A stretch of DNA of 31,632 nucleotides from JAABRU01 sp050180235 (GTDB lineage Bacteria; Desulfobacterota; Desulfobacteria; Desulfobacterales; Desulfococcaceae): NCBI GenBank assembly GCA_050180235.1, contig JBFXEJ010000072.1, forward strand, positions 1 to 31,632. Direction: 5' to 3'. Of this stretch, positions 13,392 to 23,800 are shown piece by piece. The translations under genes were made by a program, and so were the position numbers. Numbering within the stretch: position 1 is the stretch's first letter; the number at the start of each line of letters is the position of its first letter. Below the pieces are notes generated by a model. That model did no database searches. It saw only the letters and a list, made by a program, of their open reading frames with translations, and had not been told where the DNA came from.

Positions 13392-14333
13392 TCAGAGAGC
13401 CGCTTCTGACAGTTTTCCCAGTTCCTCTGCGGAAAGACCGGTGTATTTCATAATGCGTTCCAGTTCCAGACCGTTTGCAAGCATGGTGCGCGCTGCCTCA
13501 AAAAAACGCTTTTCAGACTGATCGGCCCGCAGCTTTTCCTGCTCTGCCCGCAGTCTCTGAGATTCCGCTTCCTGTCTGGCTTTCTGATAAAAAGGCAGAA
13601 CATACTCCCGGTAAACAGGGTTTTCCGAAAGTTTTTCCAGAGAAGGCTGTGTATACAGATCGGAAATCCTGAAGCGGAATCCGGGCAGAACCTCCGAACT
13701 TACAATATCAACGTTTTCCGGGACAATATTCCGGTATTTTCCCTTGTCATCCAGCCGGTAAAAGGCCGTTTTGATCCTCCGGGCATCAAGAATGAAATAC
13801 TCCTTCACCCTCACGTTCTGGTATTCCCTTTTCTTTTCAACTGTATCCCGCAGAATTTCGCTCTTTCTGGAGCGGGAAAGGGATTCAATGCACATGTCAA
13901 AGGTGCCCCTGTAACTCTGGGCATCCGGATGCAGCACATCCGGATTGTCATTGCGGATTACGGACAGATCCGGTTTGCGCACGGATTTTTTTCTGCGGGG
14001 CAGATCCAGCCGGAATCCGAATTCAAGTCCCATTGTTTTTGCAATCGGATGCACAGTGAGAAAACAGTCCGTCAGTCGCACAAACCAGTGATACATCAGC
14101 CAGCTTTCATAGTCGCTCACAGGTTTTTCCTCCAGATATCCGTTGTTCCATTCATAACTGAAATCGGAATCCCCCTCACAGTAATTGTAGTATCGCTCCC
14201 AGTATTCCTCCTCGGATACCGCGAGTCCGTCAAGGGAACCTTCAGGGGAGACAGGTTCCCTGTCCTCTTTGGCCGGAATGCGGATTCCGTCCCCGTTCCC
14301 CAGTCCCCGGGTCAGTGCCTTCAATGTTTTCAT
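13392..14333 (-). CDS. Uma2 family (DUF820) PD-(D/E)XK nuclease
   Basis: This is a 313-residue protein from the ATG at 14333, preceded by AGGAGG; the frame is open to 14420, but that extension would enter the next gene. The Uma2 core is visible: VSEEEYWERYYNYCEGD, NGYLEEKPVS, LEFGFRLDLPRRKKSVRKPD with the PD motif, FDMCIESLSRSRKSEILRD with the E/LSxS segment, and VKEYFILD. After the core, about 50 residues form a charged coiled coil (QKARQEAESQRLRAEQEKLR). The protein ends ANGLELERIMKYTGLSAEEL, a short tail also seen in Rpn/PDDEXK_2 nucleases. It lies 62 bp after the giant GT41 gene. Uma2 genes are often numerous and mobile; the cellular role is unknown. Confidence 0.85.
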   Translation of the reverse strand: MKTLKALTRGLGNGDGIRIPAKEDREPVSPEGSLDGLAVSEEEYWERYYNYCEGDSDFSYEWNNGYLEEKPVSDYESWLMYHWFVRLTDCFLTVHPIAKTMGLEFGFRLDLPRRKKSVRKPDLSVIRNDNPDVLHPDAQSYRGTFDMCIESLSRSRKSEILRDTVEKKREYQNVRVKEYFILDARRIKTAFYRLDDKGKYRNIVPENVDIVSSEVLPGFRFRISDLYTQPSLEKLSENPVYREYVLPFYQKARQEAESQRLRAEQEKLRADQSEKRFFEAARTMLANGLELERIMKYTGLSAEELGKLSEAAL

Positions 14334-14395
14334 GTTACCTCCTGAATTTGATGGAAATAAAGTCTGTTTTACCGCAGAATTCCGTATTTGCGGAT

Positions 14396-17300
14396 TTATC
14401 TCTGTACAAATTCCTTCCACATTTCCTTATACACCTTTTCCAAATTCCGTGCAAAACGGCGCGTGTCAAACAAAGGTTCTGTCAGCCTGTTTTTTGCCAG
14501 TTTTTTACGTATGGCTTCCAGTTGTGAGGGATTGCGGGCCAGGCGCACGGCAAGGCTTTCATAATCTTCAGGAGAATGTGTAATCAGTTCCGGCATTCCA
14601 ATGGCCTGCAAAAGGCTGGAAGACACGCGGGATGCAAAATGCTTTCCTTCCATTGCAATCAGCGGAACCCCGGCCCATAAGGCATCACTGCTGGTGGTAT
14701 GGCCGTTGACAATACGGGTATCCAGAAACAGATCCGATAGACGGATGCGGGCCAGATGTTCGTCTTTGGGAAGGCTTTCCGCAAATATCAGGCGTTCCGG
14801 TTCCACACCTCTTTTTACAGCCTCTGCTTTCAGATTTTTCTCTCCGCTACCTTTTGCTTTGAGCAGCCACAGCACACTGTCCGGAACCCGGCGCAGAATA
14901 TTCATCCAGACTGTGAACATCACAGATTCAATTTTGTAGGACTGGTTAAAGGAACAGAAAACAAAGGTATGTTCAGGAAGCCCGAAATCCGCTTTCTGCC
15001 ACTGTTTTTCCGAAATGGCCTGACGAAAATCATTGACCTGATAGGAATGGGGCATATACATCAGTTTTTCACTGAAATACTGAGCGTGTTCCCGCGGGGC
15101 AACAATTTTGTCAACAATGGCATAATCAATAAAATCCGCTCCGGTTGTACCGGGAAACCCAAGATAGGCTGAAATCACAGGAGCAGGCCGCAAAGCACAA
15201 ATTTCCAGCCGGTTGTCTTTGGTATGGCCTTTGAGATCCACCAGAATATCCACCTGATCCTGATAAATGCGTTTTGCAGCATCCATATGATTCAAAGGGC
15301 TTATGTCCACAAACAGATCCGCATCCGCTTTTATCCGGGTTCGGTAATATGTTCCGTCATCCTTTCCATAGGAATAGCAGAAGATTTTGAATTCCTCTCT
15401 GCTGTGCAGACCAAACAGGCTCAGCATGAGATGAGCGGTCGCGTGGTTCTGGAAATCGCCGGACAGATAGCCGATGGTAAGCTTATCCGGATTTTTTTTG
15501 CGGTTTTCAAAGGAAAAATCCGTTTTGTATTTTGCCATTCTTCTTTTGATGTCATTGGCCCATGATTTGGCAACCGCATAATTCCGGGCAGAATCATCGC
15601 ACCGGGTCACGCAGGTCAAAGGCTGTTCCGGGGACATATTGCCTTTTTTCAGTTCCTTTTCTGTCAGTTGCTCCATCTGCGCGCAGACGCGATCCAGTTT
15701 TTCCCAGTCACAGATCTGCTGCAACTGAAAAATATGGATATTATAGGTTTTGGCATGATCCGGCTGCAAAGACAGAGTTTTGTCACAGCATTCCACTGCC
15801 TCATCCAGTTTTCCCATCAGATGCATCACTGTTGCCATATTGTAATACGCGTCTGCAAAATCCGGTCTGGATTCCACTGCTTTCTGATACGCGGCAAGCG
15901 CGTCAGGGTATTTTCCCTGTGCCTGATATGCCAGTCCGATGTGATTGTGCGCTTCGGGCCAGGCCGGTTTCAGTTCCAGTGCTTTGCGATAACAGGACAG
16001 GGCTTTGTCATATTCGCCCTGATCCTGAAACGCATTGCCCATGTTGTTATGAGCCTCGGCAAAATTCGGACGCAGGGAAATGGCTTTTTCATAACAGGAA
16101 TGGGCTTCAGGGAATCTGGCCTGTGCCTGATGGACAAGTCCCAAATTGCTGAAATATCCTGCATCTTTGTCATGGATGTGAATGGCATTCCGAATCAGAT
16201 TTTCCGCTTCCTCATATTTGCCTGTCTGATACGCGATCACTCCGAGCAGATGAAGTGCCTGAGAATGCTGCGGATCTTTTTTCAGGATATTTCTGTACAA
16301 AGCCTCTGCCTGTGCAAATTCTCCTTTCTGATGAAAATCCAGTGCATTTTTCAGATCTTGCTGCACATCAGGCAGTTTTTTTTTTGAATTCCAGACAGTG
16401 ACCTTATCCTCATCCACACTCATCCGGCAGGGTTTTTCCCCGGACAGCCAGAGTTCGTGCATTTTTTCATAGGCTCTTTCCAAATCCCTCACAAACCGGG
16501 GCGTGTCAAACAGAGGAGTTGTCATACGGTTTTGCGCTATTTTCTGCCTGATGCGGCTGAGTTCATCAGGATTGCACGCCAGCCGCACGGCAAGAGATTC
16601 ATATTCTTCCAGACTGTGGGTAATGAGTTCCGGCAGATCCATTGCAGTCAGAATACTTGACGACACACGCGAAGCAAAATGCCTGCCCTGCAATGTGAGA
16701 ACAGGAACCCCGGCCCAGAGCGCATCAATGGTGGTGGTATGGCCGTTGACAATGCGGGTATCCAGAACCAGATCAGCCAGTTGCATACGTTTCAGATGTT
16801 CACTTTTGAGAAAAACAAGCTCTGCAAAAATAATCCTGTCTTCACTGATTCCCCTTTTTCCCGCTTCCTGCCTTATGTTTTTTTCCACTGTTTCATTGCG
16901 CTGCCGCAGCCACAGCACACTGTCCGGAATCTGATGAAGAATCCGCATCCATACATCAAACATCACGGGTTCAATTTTGTATGTCATATTGAATGAACAG
17001 AACACAACACTTTTTTCCGGCAGCCCGAAATCAGCGCGTTTGTATTCTTTTTCCGAAATTGGCTGCTGATAATCGCTGATCAGATAACAATGGGGCATAT
17101 ACACTGGATTTTCCCCATAAAAAGAGAGATGATCCTCAGGTGTTACAATGCGATCTGTGAGGATATAATCAAAAAAATCCGCGCCGGCTGATCCGGGAAA
17201 TCCCAGCCAGGTAACCTGCACAGGTGCTGGCCGCAGAGCACAGATTTCCAGACGGCTGTCTGAGGTATAGCCTTTCAGATCCACAAGAATATCAACGCCA

Positions 17301-20300
17301 TCCGCATAAATGGCCTTTGCAGCCTCTGCGTGACTGAGATTTTGGATTTCCACAAATTTGTCGCAGTCCTGTTCAATTTTTCTGCGGTAAACACTCTGAT
17401 CATTTCTTCCGTAGGAATAGCAGATCACCCTGAATCTTTCACGGTTATGAAGCCCGAACATGCTGAGAACCAGGTGCGCGACAGGATGATTGCGGTAATC
17501 ATTGGAAAGATAAGCAATGGTAATTTTCTCTTTGACTGTTTTGGGGAAATCAAAGGAAATCTGTTTTCGGATATTTCCTGCCAAATTTGCAACATGATCA
17601 CTCCAGGCTTTGGCTATCTGATAATTAAGAGCAGCATCCTCATGCCTGGTGATGTTTCCAAACGGGGGTTCCGCAGGTATAAGTCCCTTTTCCAGTGATT
17701 CTTTTGTGAATCTGTCCAAACAGACAGATTCTTCCGCCAAAACAGGCCAGTCGCAAAGAAGCTGCAACTGATGAACCAGATTGGCACATGCCAGGTCATA
17801 ATCCGGTTTCAACTCCAATGCCTTGCGGTAATTGACAACAGCCTGCTTCAGTTCTCCTTTTTCCTTGTATATAACTGCCAGATTGTAATATCCCTCGGCA
17901 TTTCCCGGATTTTGCAGCAGGGCCTGCTCATAAAGGGAAACTGCTTTTTTATAACAGGAAGATGCTTCAGGGGATCTGCCCTGCGTTTGCAGGACAAGCC
18001 CCAGATTGCTGAAATATTGGGCATCTGTCTTATTGATACGGATAGCCATGCGGATAAATTTTTCCGCAGAGTCATATTTCCCCACCCGGTAGGCAATCAG
18101 ACCGAGAAGATGAAGGGATTCAGAATGTTTGGGATTTTTTTTCAGAATGGATCTGTATATGGCCTCTGCCTGTGCCAAATCCCCTTTGTGATGAAAATCC
18201 AAAGCCTTTTTCAGTTGAGCATTTTCATCATCCGGAAATGTTTCCACCTGTTTTTCTGCGGAAAAGGAAACATGAATCACATCTTCCGCCACATTCATCC
18301 GGCAGGGTTTTTCCCCGGACATCCAGAGTTGGTGCATTTTTTCATAAGCTTTTTCCAAATCCTTCACAAATCCGGGCGTGTCAAACAGGGATTTGTCCGC
18401 ACGGTTTTGGGCAATCTTCTCCCGAATGCTCGTCAGTTCTTCGGGATTTTTTGCCAGACGCACAGCAAGGGATTCATATTCTTCCAGATTTTTCGTAATC
18501 AGTTCCGGCAGATCCATTGCTGTCAGAATGCTCGACGATACGCGGGATGCAAAATGCCGACCCTGCAATGCAATCACCGGAACCCCGGCCCAGAGCGCAT
18601 CGCTGGTCGTGGTATGACCGTTGACAATGCGGGTATCCAGCGCAAGATTCGCGAGTTTCATGCGTTTGAGATGTTCATTCTTCAAAAAGGGCTGTGCAAA
18701 AAGAATTCTGCGCGCGCTGATGCCCCTTTTTTTGGCCTCATTTTTCAGATTCTTATCCACTGTTTCATTGCGGTGCAGGAGCCACAGCACACTGTCCGGA
18801 ACCTGATGCAGAATCCGCATCCACACATCAAAAATCTGGGGATCAATCTTGTAGGAAATATTAAAGGAGCAGAACACAAAACTCTTTTCCGGCAGTCCGA
18901 AATCGCTGCGTTTCCAGTCCCTTTCCGAAACCGGCTGCTGATGATCATTGATCTGGTAGCAATTGGGCATAAACACAGGGTTTTCCGTATAATACGGAAC
19001 ATGCTCCTCCGGCGTTACCATATGATCCGTAATCATATAATCAAAAAAATCCGCGCCGGTTGTGCCGGGAAATCCCAGATATGTCAATTGGATGGGCGCA
19101 GGCCGCAGCGCGCAGATTTCCAAACGGTTGTCTGTGGTATGGCCTTTGAGATCCACCAGAATATCCACATTGTCATTGTAAATGGCTTTTGCAGCATCTG
19201 CATGACTGAAATCCCGAATGTCTGTGAATTTGTCACAGTCCTGTTCAATCTTTCTGCGGTAAAAACTCTGATCATCCTTTCCATAGGAATAGCAGAAAAT
19301 CCGGAATCTTTCACGATTATGAAGCCCGAACAGACTCAGCATCAGATGCGCTGTGGGATGATTGTAATAATCATTGGAAAGATAGCCGATGGTGATTTTG
19401 TCTTTGGACTCGCGTTCAAAACGGAAATGCAGATTTTTCCGGATATGCTGCACAGACGCTGCTATATGGCGGCTCCAGGATACGGCCACACGCTGATTCA
19501 AAGCCACATCATCATGCCGGGTAATGTTTTCAAACGGAGTTTCAGACGGTCTGATACCCTTTGCAATTGATTCTTTTGTGAAACTGTCCAGTCTGGCTGC
19601 CATTTCCGGCAAATCCTGCCACTGACACAGATGCTGCCACTGATGCACCAGACTGGAACATGCCTTGTCATAATCCGGTTTCAGATCAAGGGCTTTGCAG
19701 TAATTGACAACTGCCTGATCCAAATCGCCTTTTTCCTTGTATGCAAATCCCAGATTGTAATATGCCTGTGCATAATTGGAATTCAGTTTCAGTGCTTCCA
19801 GATAACACGCGATGGATCTGTCAAGTTCTCCTTTTTCTTTCAGTATATTGCCCATATTGTTATGTGCTTCGGGAGACTTGGGACGCAGTTTCAGCACCTG
19901 CTGATAGCATTCCAATGCCCTGTCTGTCTGTCCCAAATCTTTGAACGCATTCCCCATATTGTTATGGGCATCTGCATACTCCGGCTGTATTGCAATGGTT
20001 TTCTGGTAATATTCTATGGCCTTTTCCGGATTTCCCTGTGACAGCCAGATATTGCCTGTATGAAAAATGGCTTCTGCATGATCCGGTTTGATTTCCAATG
20101 CCTTGTCATAACAGGCACGCGCATCTTGATACCGGTTCCGGCTTTGATGCACAATGCCCAGATTGGTGTGAAAAATCGGATTGTCCGGAATAATGGCAAT
20201 GGCTTTGCTGATCAAATCCACTGCTTTTTCATAATTTCCGGACTGCCAGGCAATCAGCCCCAGCAGATGAAGAGCATCACCATGATTGGGATACCGTTCA

Positions 20301-20479
20301 ATGATTTTTTCATATATCTGTGCGGCTTCGCTCAGTTTGCCTGAACGGTGGAGATCAATGGCTTTGTTCAGACGGTTCTGCACACCGGCCATAATATTGG
20401 TGACTGTGGCCGGTTTTCTGACCGGGCTTTTGCCTGTTTTCTGTTTTTTCTTCTTTGACTTGCTTTTGATATTGCTCAT
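14396..20479 (-). CDS. Giant three-unit TPR + GT41 (O-GlcNAc-transferase-like) polyprotein
   Basis: This 2027-residue protein is built from three consecutive units of TPR array plus GT41 catalytic domain. By eye the arrays hold 7, 4 and 6 TPRs (about residues 32-270, 755-925, 1375-1600). Catalytic regions lie at about 350-740, 970-1360 and 1655-2020. Each unit restarts with the same cap (a FHxxGxxxxAxxIYxxIL TPR, then ALHLLGxIAxxxGxYxxA). Every catalytic domain keeps the GYLSxDxxNH/AYLSNDYRNH histidine motif, the RPAPxxxxxLGFPG segment, the YKI(D/E) lysine equivalent to human OGT K842, and NGHTT (about residues 620, 1243, 1923). Residues 4-17 are lysine-rich. No signal peptide or membrane segment is seen, so it is cytoplasmic. 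Family role: transfer of a sugar from a nucleotide donor to Ser/Thr or Asn of proteins. Normal bacterial members have one catalytic domain in about 500-800 residues. Confidence 0.92.
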   Translation of the reverse strand: MSNIKSKSKKKKQKTGKSPVRKPATVTNIMAGVQNRLNKAIDLHRSGKLSEAAQIYEKIIERYPNHGDALHLLGLIAWQSGNYEKAVDLISKAIAIIPDNPIFHTNLGIVHQSRNRYQDARACYDKALEIKPDHAEAIFHTGNIWLSQGNPEKAIEYYQKTIAIQPEYADAHNNMGNAFKDLGQTDRALECYQQVLKLRPKSPEAHNNMGNILKEKGELDRSIACYLEALKLNSNYAQAYYNLGFAYKEKGDLDQAVVNYCKALDLKPDYDKACSSLVHQWQHLCQWQDLPEMAARLDSFTKESIAKGIRPSETPFENITRHDDVALNQRVAVSWSRHIAASVQHIRKNLHFRFERESKDKITIGYLSNDYYNHPTAHLMLSLFGLHNRERFRIFCYSYGKDDQSFYRRKIEQDCDKFTDIRDFSHADAAKAIYNDNVDILVDLKGHTTDNRLEICALRPAPIQLTYLGFPGTTGADFFDYMITDHMVTPEEHVPYYTENPVFMPNCYQINDHQQPVSERDWKRSDFGLPEKSFVFCSFNISYKIDPQIFDVWMRILHQVPDSVLWLLHRNETVDKNLKNEAKKRGISARRILFAQPFLKNEHLKRMKLANLALDTRIVNGHTTTSDALWAGVPVIALQGRHFASRVSSSILTAMDLPELITKNLEEYESLAVRLAKNPEELTSIREKIAQNRADKSLFDTPGFVKDLEKAYEKMHQLWMSGEKPCRMNVAEDVIHVSFSAEKQVETFPDDENAQLKKALDFHHKGDLAQAEAIYRSILKKNPKHSESLHLLGLIAYRVGKYDSAEKFIRMAIRINKTDAQYFSNLGLVLQTQGRSPEASSCYKKAVSLYEQALLQNPGNAEGYYNLAVIYKEKGELKQAVVNYRKALELKPDYDLACANLVHQLQLLCDWPVLAEESVCLDRFTKESLEKGLIPAEPPFGNITRHEDAALNYQIAKAWSDHVANLAGNIRKQISFDFPKTVKEKITIAYLSNDYRNHPVAHLVLSMFGLHNRERFRVICYSYGRNDQSVYRRKIEQDCDKFVEIQNLSHAEAAKAIYADGVDILVDLKGYTSDSRLEICALRPAPVQVTWLGFPGSAGADFFDYILTDRIVTPEDHLSFYGENPVYMPHCYLISDYQQPISEKEYKRADFGLPEKSVVFCSFNMTYKIEPVMFDVWMRILHQIPDSVLWLRQRNETVEKNIRQEAGKRGISEDRIIFAELVFLKSEHLKRMQLADLVLDTRIVNGHTTTIDALWAGVPVLTLQGRHFASRVSSSILTAMDLPELITHSLEEYESLAVRLACNPDELSRIRQKIAQNRMTTPLFDTPRFVRDLERAYEKMHELWLSGEKPCRMSVDEDKVTVWNSKKKLPDVQQDLKNALDFHQKGEFAQAEALYRNILKKDPQHSQALHLLGVIAYQTGKYEEAENLIRNAIHIHDKDAGYFSNLGLVHQAQARFPEAHSCYEKAISLRPNFAEAHNNMGNAFQDQGEYDKALSCYRKALELKPAWPEAHNHIGLAYQAQGKYPDALAAYQKAVESRPDFADAYYNMATVMHLMGKLDEAVECCDKTLSLQPDHAKTYNIHIFQLQQICDWEKLDRVCAQMEQLTEKELKKGNMSPEQPLTCVTRCDDSARNYAVAKSWANDIKRRMAKYKTDFSFENRKKNPDKLTIGYLSGDFQNHATAHLMLSLFGLHSREEFKIFCYSYGKDDGTYYRTRIKADADLFVDISPLNHMDAAKRIYQDQVDILVDLKGHTKDNRLEICALRPAPVISAYLGFPGTTGADFIDYAIVDKIVAPREHAQYFSEKLMYMPHSYQVNDFRQAISEKQWQKADFGLPEHTFVFCSFNQSYKIESVMFTVWMNILRRVPDSVLWLLKAKGSGEKNLKAEAVKRGVEPERLIFAESLPKDEHLARIRLSDLFLDTRIVNGHTTSSDALWAGVPLIAMEGKHFASRVSSSLLQAIGMPELITHSPEDYESLAVRLARNPSQLEAIRKKLAKNRLTEPLFDTRRFARNLEKVYKEMWKEFVQR

Positions 20480-20515
20480 GGTGTATGTCCATTCTGTGAT
20501 AGGGGTATGCTGAAT

Positions 20516-20640
20516 ATGCCATTACTCAGAAAATTTGATGGTACAGCCACGAATGACTCGAATGACACGAATTATATGATTATGGTTTGTGCAATTTGTG
20601 CAGATTCGTGTCATTCGTGGCTGATTTAAATTATATTAAG
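20516..20640. repeat. MITE-like palindromic repeat, copy 1 (inverted partner at 31316-31424)
   Basis: It starts with ATTACTCAGAAAATTTGATG, then a GTACAGCCACGAATGAC arm, and ends GTCATTCGTGGCTGATTTAA. The two CACGAATGAC-type arms are mutually inverted, so the element can fold as a long hairpin. It is found reverse-complemented at 31316-31424 with moderate divergence in the middle. Confidence 0.75.
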
Positions 20641-20712
20641 TTGTCATATATTAACGAATACTTTGGAAATGAGATTACAAATTCGTGGCTGATTTAAATT
20701 ATATTAAGTTGT
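20613..20712. repeat. 32-bp direct repeat (20613-20644 and 20681-20712)
   Basis: The 32-base word beginning ATTCGTGGCTGATTTAAATT and ending ATTAAGTTGT occurs twice without mismatch, start to start 68 bp apart. The first occurrence is the 3' end of the MITE-like element, so the second is a partial duplication of that element. Confidence 0.85.
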
Positions 20713-20868
20713 TATACCGGTTCGCCATTGGTTTTATACAATGCGGAATGCAAATCCGTAGGAGTGCAAAAATTAAGCTGAGCGGTTTTTTGCACAGGCG
20801 CAACAGCATTCCTATGCAAAGCGCAGGAACAAAGGACAAAATCAGTATACCACCATTCCTGCCGCAAA

Positions 20869-23800
20869 TCAAGAATTCTCCGCAGCACTGATTTGGCAAG
20901 GTTTTTCGCCTTTGCAGAAGATTTCCCACATCTGCTGATACAGATTTTCCATATTTCTGACAAAACGCGGCGTGTCAAACAGGGGACAGGTCAGACGGTT
21001 TTGTGCAAGTTTCTCTCTTATTCCGGCCAGTTCATTGGGATTTTGTGCCAGTCTCACAGCCAAATCCTCATATTCTTTCAGGCTGGCTGTAATCAGTTCC
21101 GGCAGTCCCGCTGCACTCAGAATGCTGGCAGAAACCCGTGAGGGAAAATGTTTTCCGCGCATAGTAATGAGGGGAAGTCCAGCCCATAAAGCATCGCTGC
21201 TGGTGGTATGACCGGTATACAAACGGGTATCCAGCATCAGATCCGCGAGTTTTTGCCGTGCCAGATGTTTGGGTTTGGGCAGTCTTGGGGAAAATATCAC
21301 GCGTTTTTCCTCCATTCCCCCGGCAATCCATTCCTGCATCAGATTTTTCTTCACAGCCGGACTCCATTCCAGCAGCCATAAAACACTTTGGGGAACCCGG
21401 CGGAAAATCTGCATCCATACATCAAACATGATAGGATCAATTTTATATGCCTGATTGAAAGAGCAGAACACAAACTGATCTTCGGGCAAAGCAAAATCTT
21501 TTTTCGTGTAGGTAATATCCGCAATGGGTTCGTTAAAATCATTGATCTGATAGCAGTGCGGCACATATGCAAATTTTTCACTGTAATATGCTGCATGTTC
21601 CGCTGGACTGACAATGGGATCTGTGATAATATAATCCATATATTCTGCTGCTGTGGTTCCGGGATAACCCAGATATGTCACCTGCACAGGCGCGGGCCGG
21701 AGAGCGCAGATTTCCAATCTGCTTTCCGCAGTGTATCCCATTAATTCCACAAGAATATCAACCTGATCTTTGTAAATTCGCTCTGCTGCCTGTGCATGGC
21801 TCAACTCCCGGATGTCTGCAAACACATCACAGTCTGCCATAATCCGTTTGCGGTAGGAACTGTTGTCATCCTTTCCGTAAGAATAACAGCGGATTTCAAA
21901 ACGGTTCCGGTCATGCAGTCCGAAAAGGGAGAGAATGAGATGGGAAACCGGATGATTTCGGAAATCATTGGAAACATAGCCGATAACAATTTTTCCTGTC
22001 TTTTTTCTCCGCTCTGCAAAGGAAAATTCCTGCCGGAATTCAGCAACCGATTTTTCAATATTTTCTGCCCATGCTTTTGCCACAAGAAAATTGAACTGTG
22101 GATCATCCTGTCTGACAAGATTGATAAAAGGCGTTTCCGCAGGTTTTCTTTTTTCTTCCAAAGCCTTCCGGGTCATATTCTCCAGACCTTTTTCCATTTC
22201 CCCTGCTTTTTTCCAATGGCATACATGCTGCAACTGATGGAAAAGAGTGGCATAAGCTTCTTCATGTCCGGGCTGGATACGGAGAACATTTTCATAGCAG
22301 GAGATTGCCTGCTCCAGTTTCCGCTGATCCTGATACAGCAGCCCCATTGACATATGGGCCTGCACATGTTCCGGATGAATATGCAGCAGTTCTTCATAAC
22401 AGGAAATGGCCTTGTCCGGCTCTCCCATATCCTGAAACGTATTGCCCATATTGTGCCGGGCATCCGCATAATCCGGCTTTATTTCCAGTGCTTTGTGAAA
22501 GCAGGAAAGGGCCTTGTCCCACTCTTTTTTTGCCCGCAGCGCATTGCCGAGATTGTTATGCACTTCCGGATAATCCGGTTTGATTGCAATGGCTTTTAAA
22601 TAAGAGGAAATGGCCTCGTCTGTTCTGTTCTGCTGGCGCAGCACCAGTCCCATATTATTGCACACTTCTGCATAATCCGGCTTGATTTCCAATGCTTTTT
22701 GATAAGCAGACAGGGCATTTTCCGGCTCTTTCATTTCCTGAAACACCACCCCCATATTGTTCAGGACTTCCGCAGCATCGGGTTTCAATTCCAGGGATTT
22801 GCGGTAAGATGCCATAGCCTGTGGCAAATCTCCCATAGCACGGAAAGTGTTGCCCACATTGTTGTAAACTTCCGCATAATCCGGTTTTGCATCAAGTGCT
22901 TTCTGATAACATTCCAATGCCTTTTCATTTTTCCCCAAATCCTGCCAAACCACGCCCATATTGTTGTAAACTCCCGCAGGATCAGCAGGTTTGAAATCCA
23001 GCACTTTCTGGTAATGCGCAATGGCATCTGCAAGACGGCATGCGGCTCTGCACAGATTCCCCAGAGAATAATACGCGTCTGCATAATCCGGTTTTATGGC
23101 AATGGCTTTTTCATAGCAGAAAATGGCCTGATCCTTTTTGCCCAGTTTGTGAAGCGATGCCGCCAAATTGCTGTAATACAAAGGATTGTGCGGAAAAACA
23201 GCAATGGCTTTTTCTATCAGGGACACGGCTTTTGCATAATCGCCCTGCTGATGACACAGAACTCCGGACAAATGCAGTGCATCAGGATGATTCGGATGCA
23301 ATTCCAATATGTTTCTGTAAATGGCTCCTGCCTGTTGAGCATTTCCCTGCTGATGAAAACGCACAGCAGTTTCCAGTTCCCTTTGCAAATCAGGCGGAAG
23401 CAGCATGACTGGTGCAGGGGATTGCACTGGTGGCGGAGGCGCGATCTGCCGGGGCTGGGGAACCGGCTGCGCTCCTTCTGCTATCTGCATCTGTTTTGGG
23501 GAACTGCCTGCAAGAAAGAGCTCCCACATTTTGCGGTATGCGGCTTCCAGCGCAATGGTAAAACGGGGAGTGTCAAAGAGCGAAGATTGTATGCGGTTTT
23601 CAGCGAGTTTTTTTCTCACTGCAAAAATTTCTTTCGGATTTCCCGCCAGTCTCACAGCCAGATTTTCATATTCCTGCAGACTGTGCGTAATCAGTTCCGG
23701 CAGTCCAATGGCCGTAAGAATGCTCGCTGAAACCCGTGATGCAAAATGAGATCCCTGCATTGTAATGACCGGCAGACCGCCCCAGAGCGCATCGCTGGTC

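Larger units (their letters stand above)
20480..20868. other. Intergenic spacer between the two giant genes
   Basis: This 389-bp spacer has no convincing gene. It carries the roughly 125-bp palindromic repeat (20516-20640), an extra copy of its last 32 bp (20681-20712), and a short element TTATACCGGTTCGCCATTG at 20712-20730 that recurs in the spacer beyond the next gene. Such a spacer could hold the promoter of the 2027-codon gene, but no clear -35/-10 pair stands out. Confidence 0.6.

Noticed and set aside
14334..14420. 29-codon N-terminal extension of the Uma2 gene
   Set aside because: It would overlap the end of the giant GT41 gene, while AGGAGG is placed perfectly for the ATG at 14333.
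17771..19570. 599-codon open frame on the plus strand inside the 2027-codon GT41 gene
   Set aside because: It is exactly antisense to TPR-GT41 coding sequence, has no family resemblance, and similar long antisense frames recur opposite the other units (for example 23923-24843). It is a by-product of codon usage.
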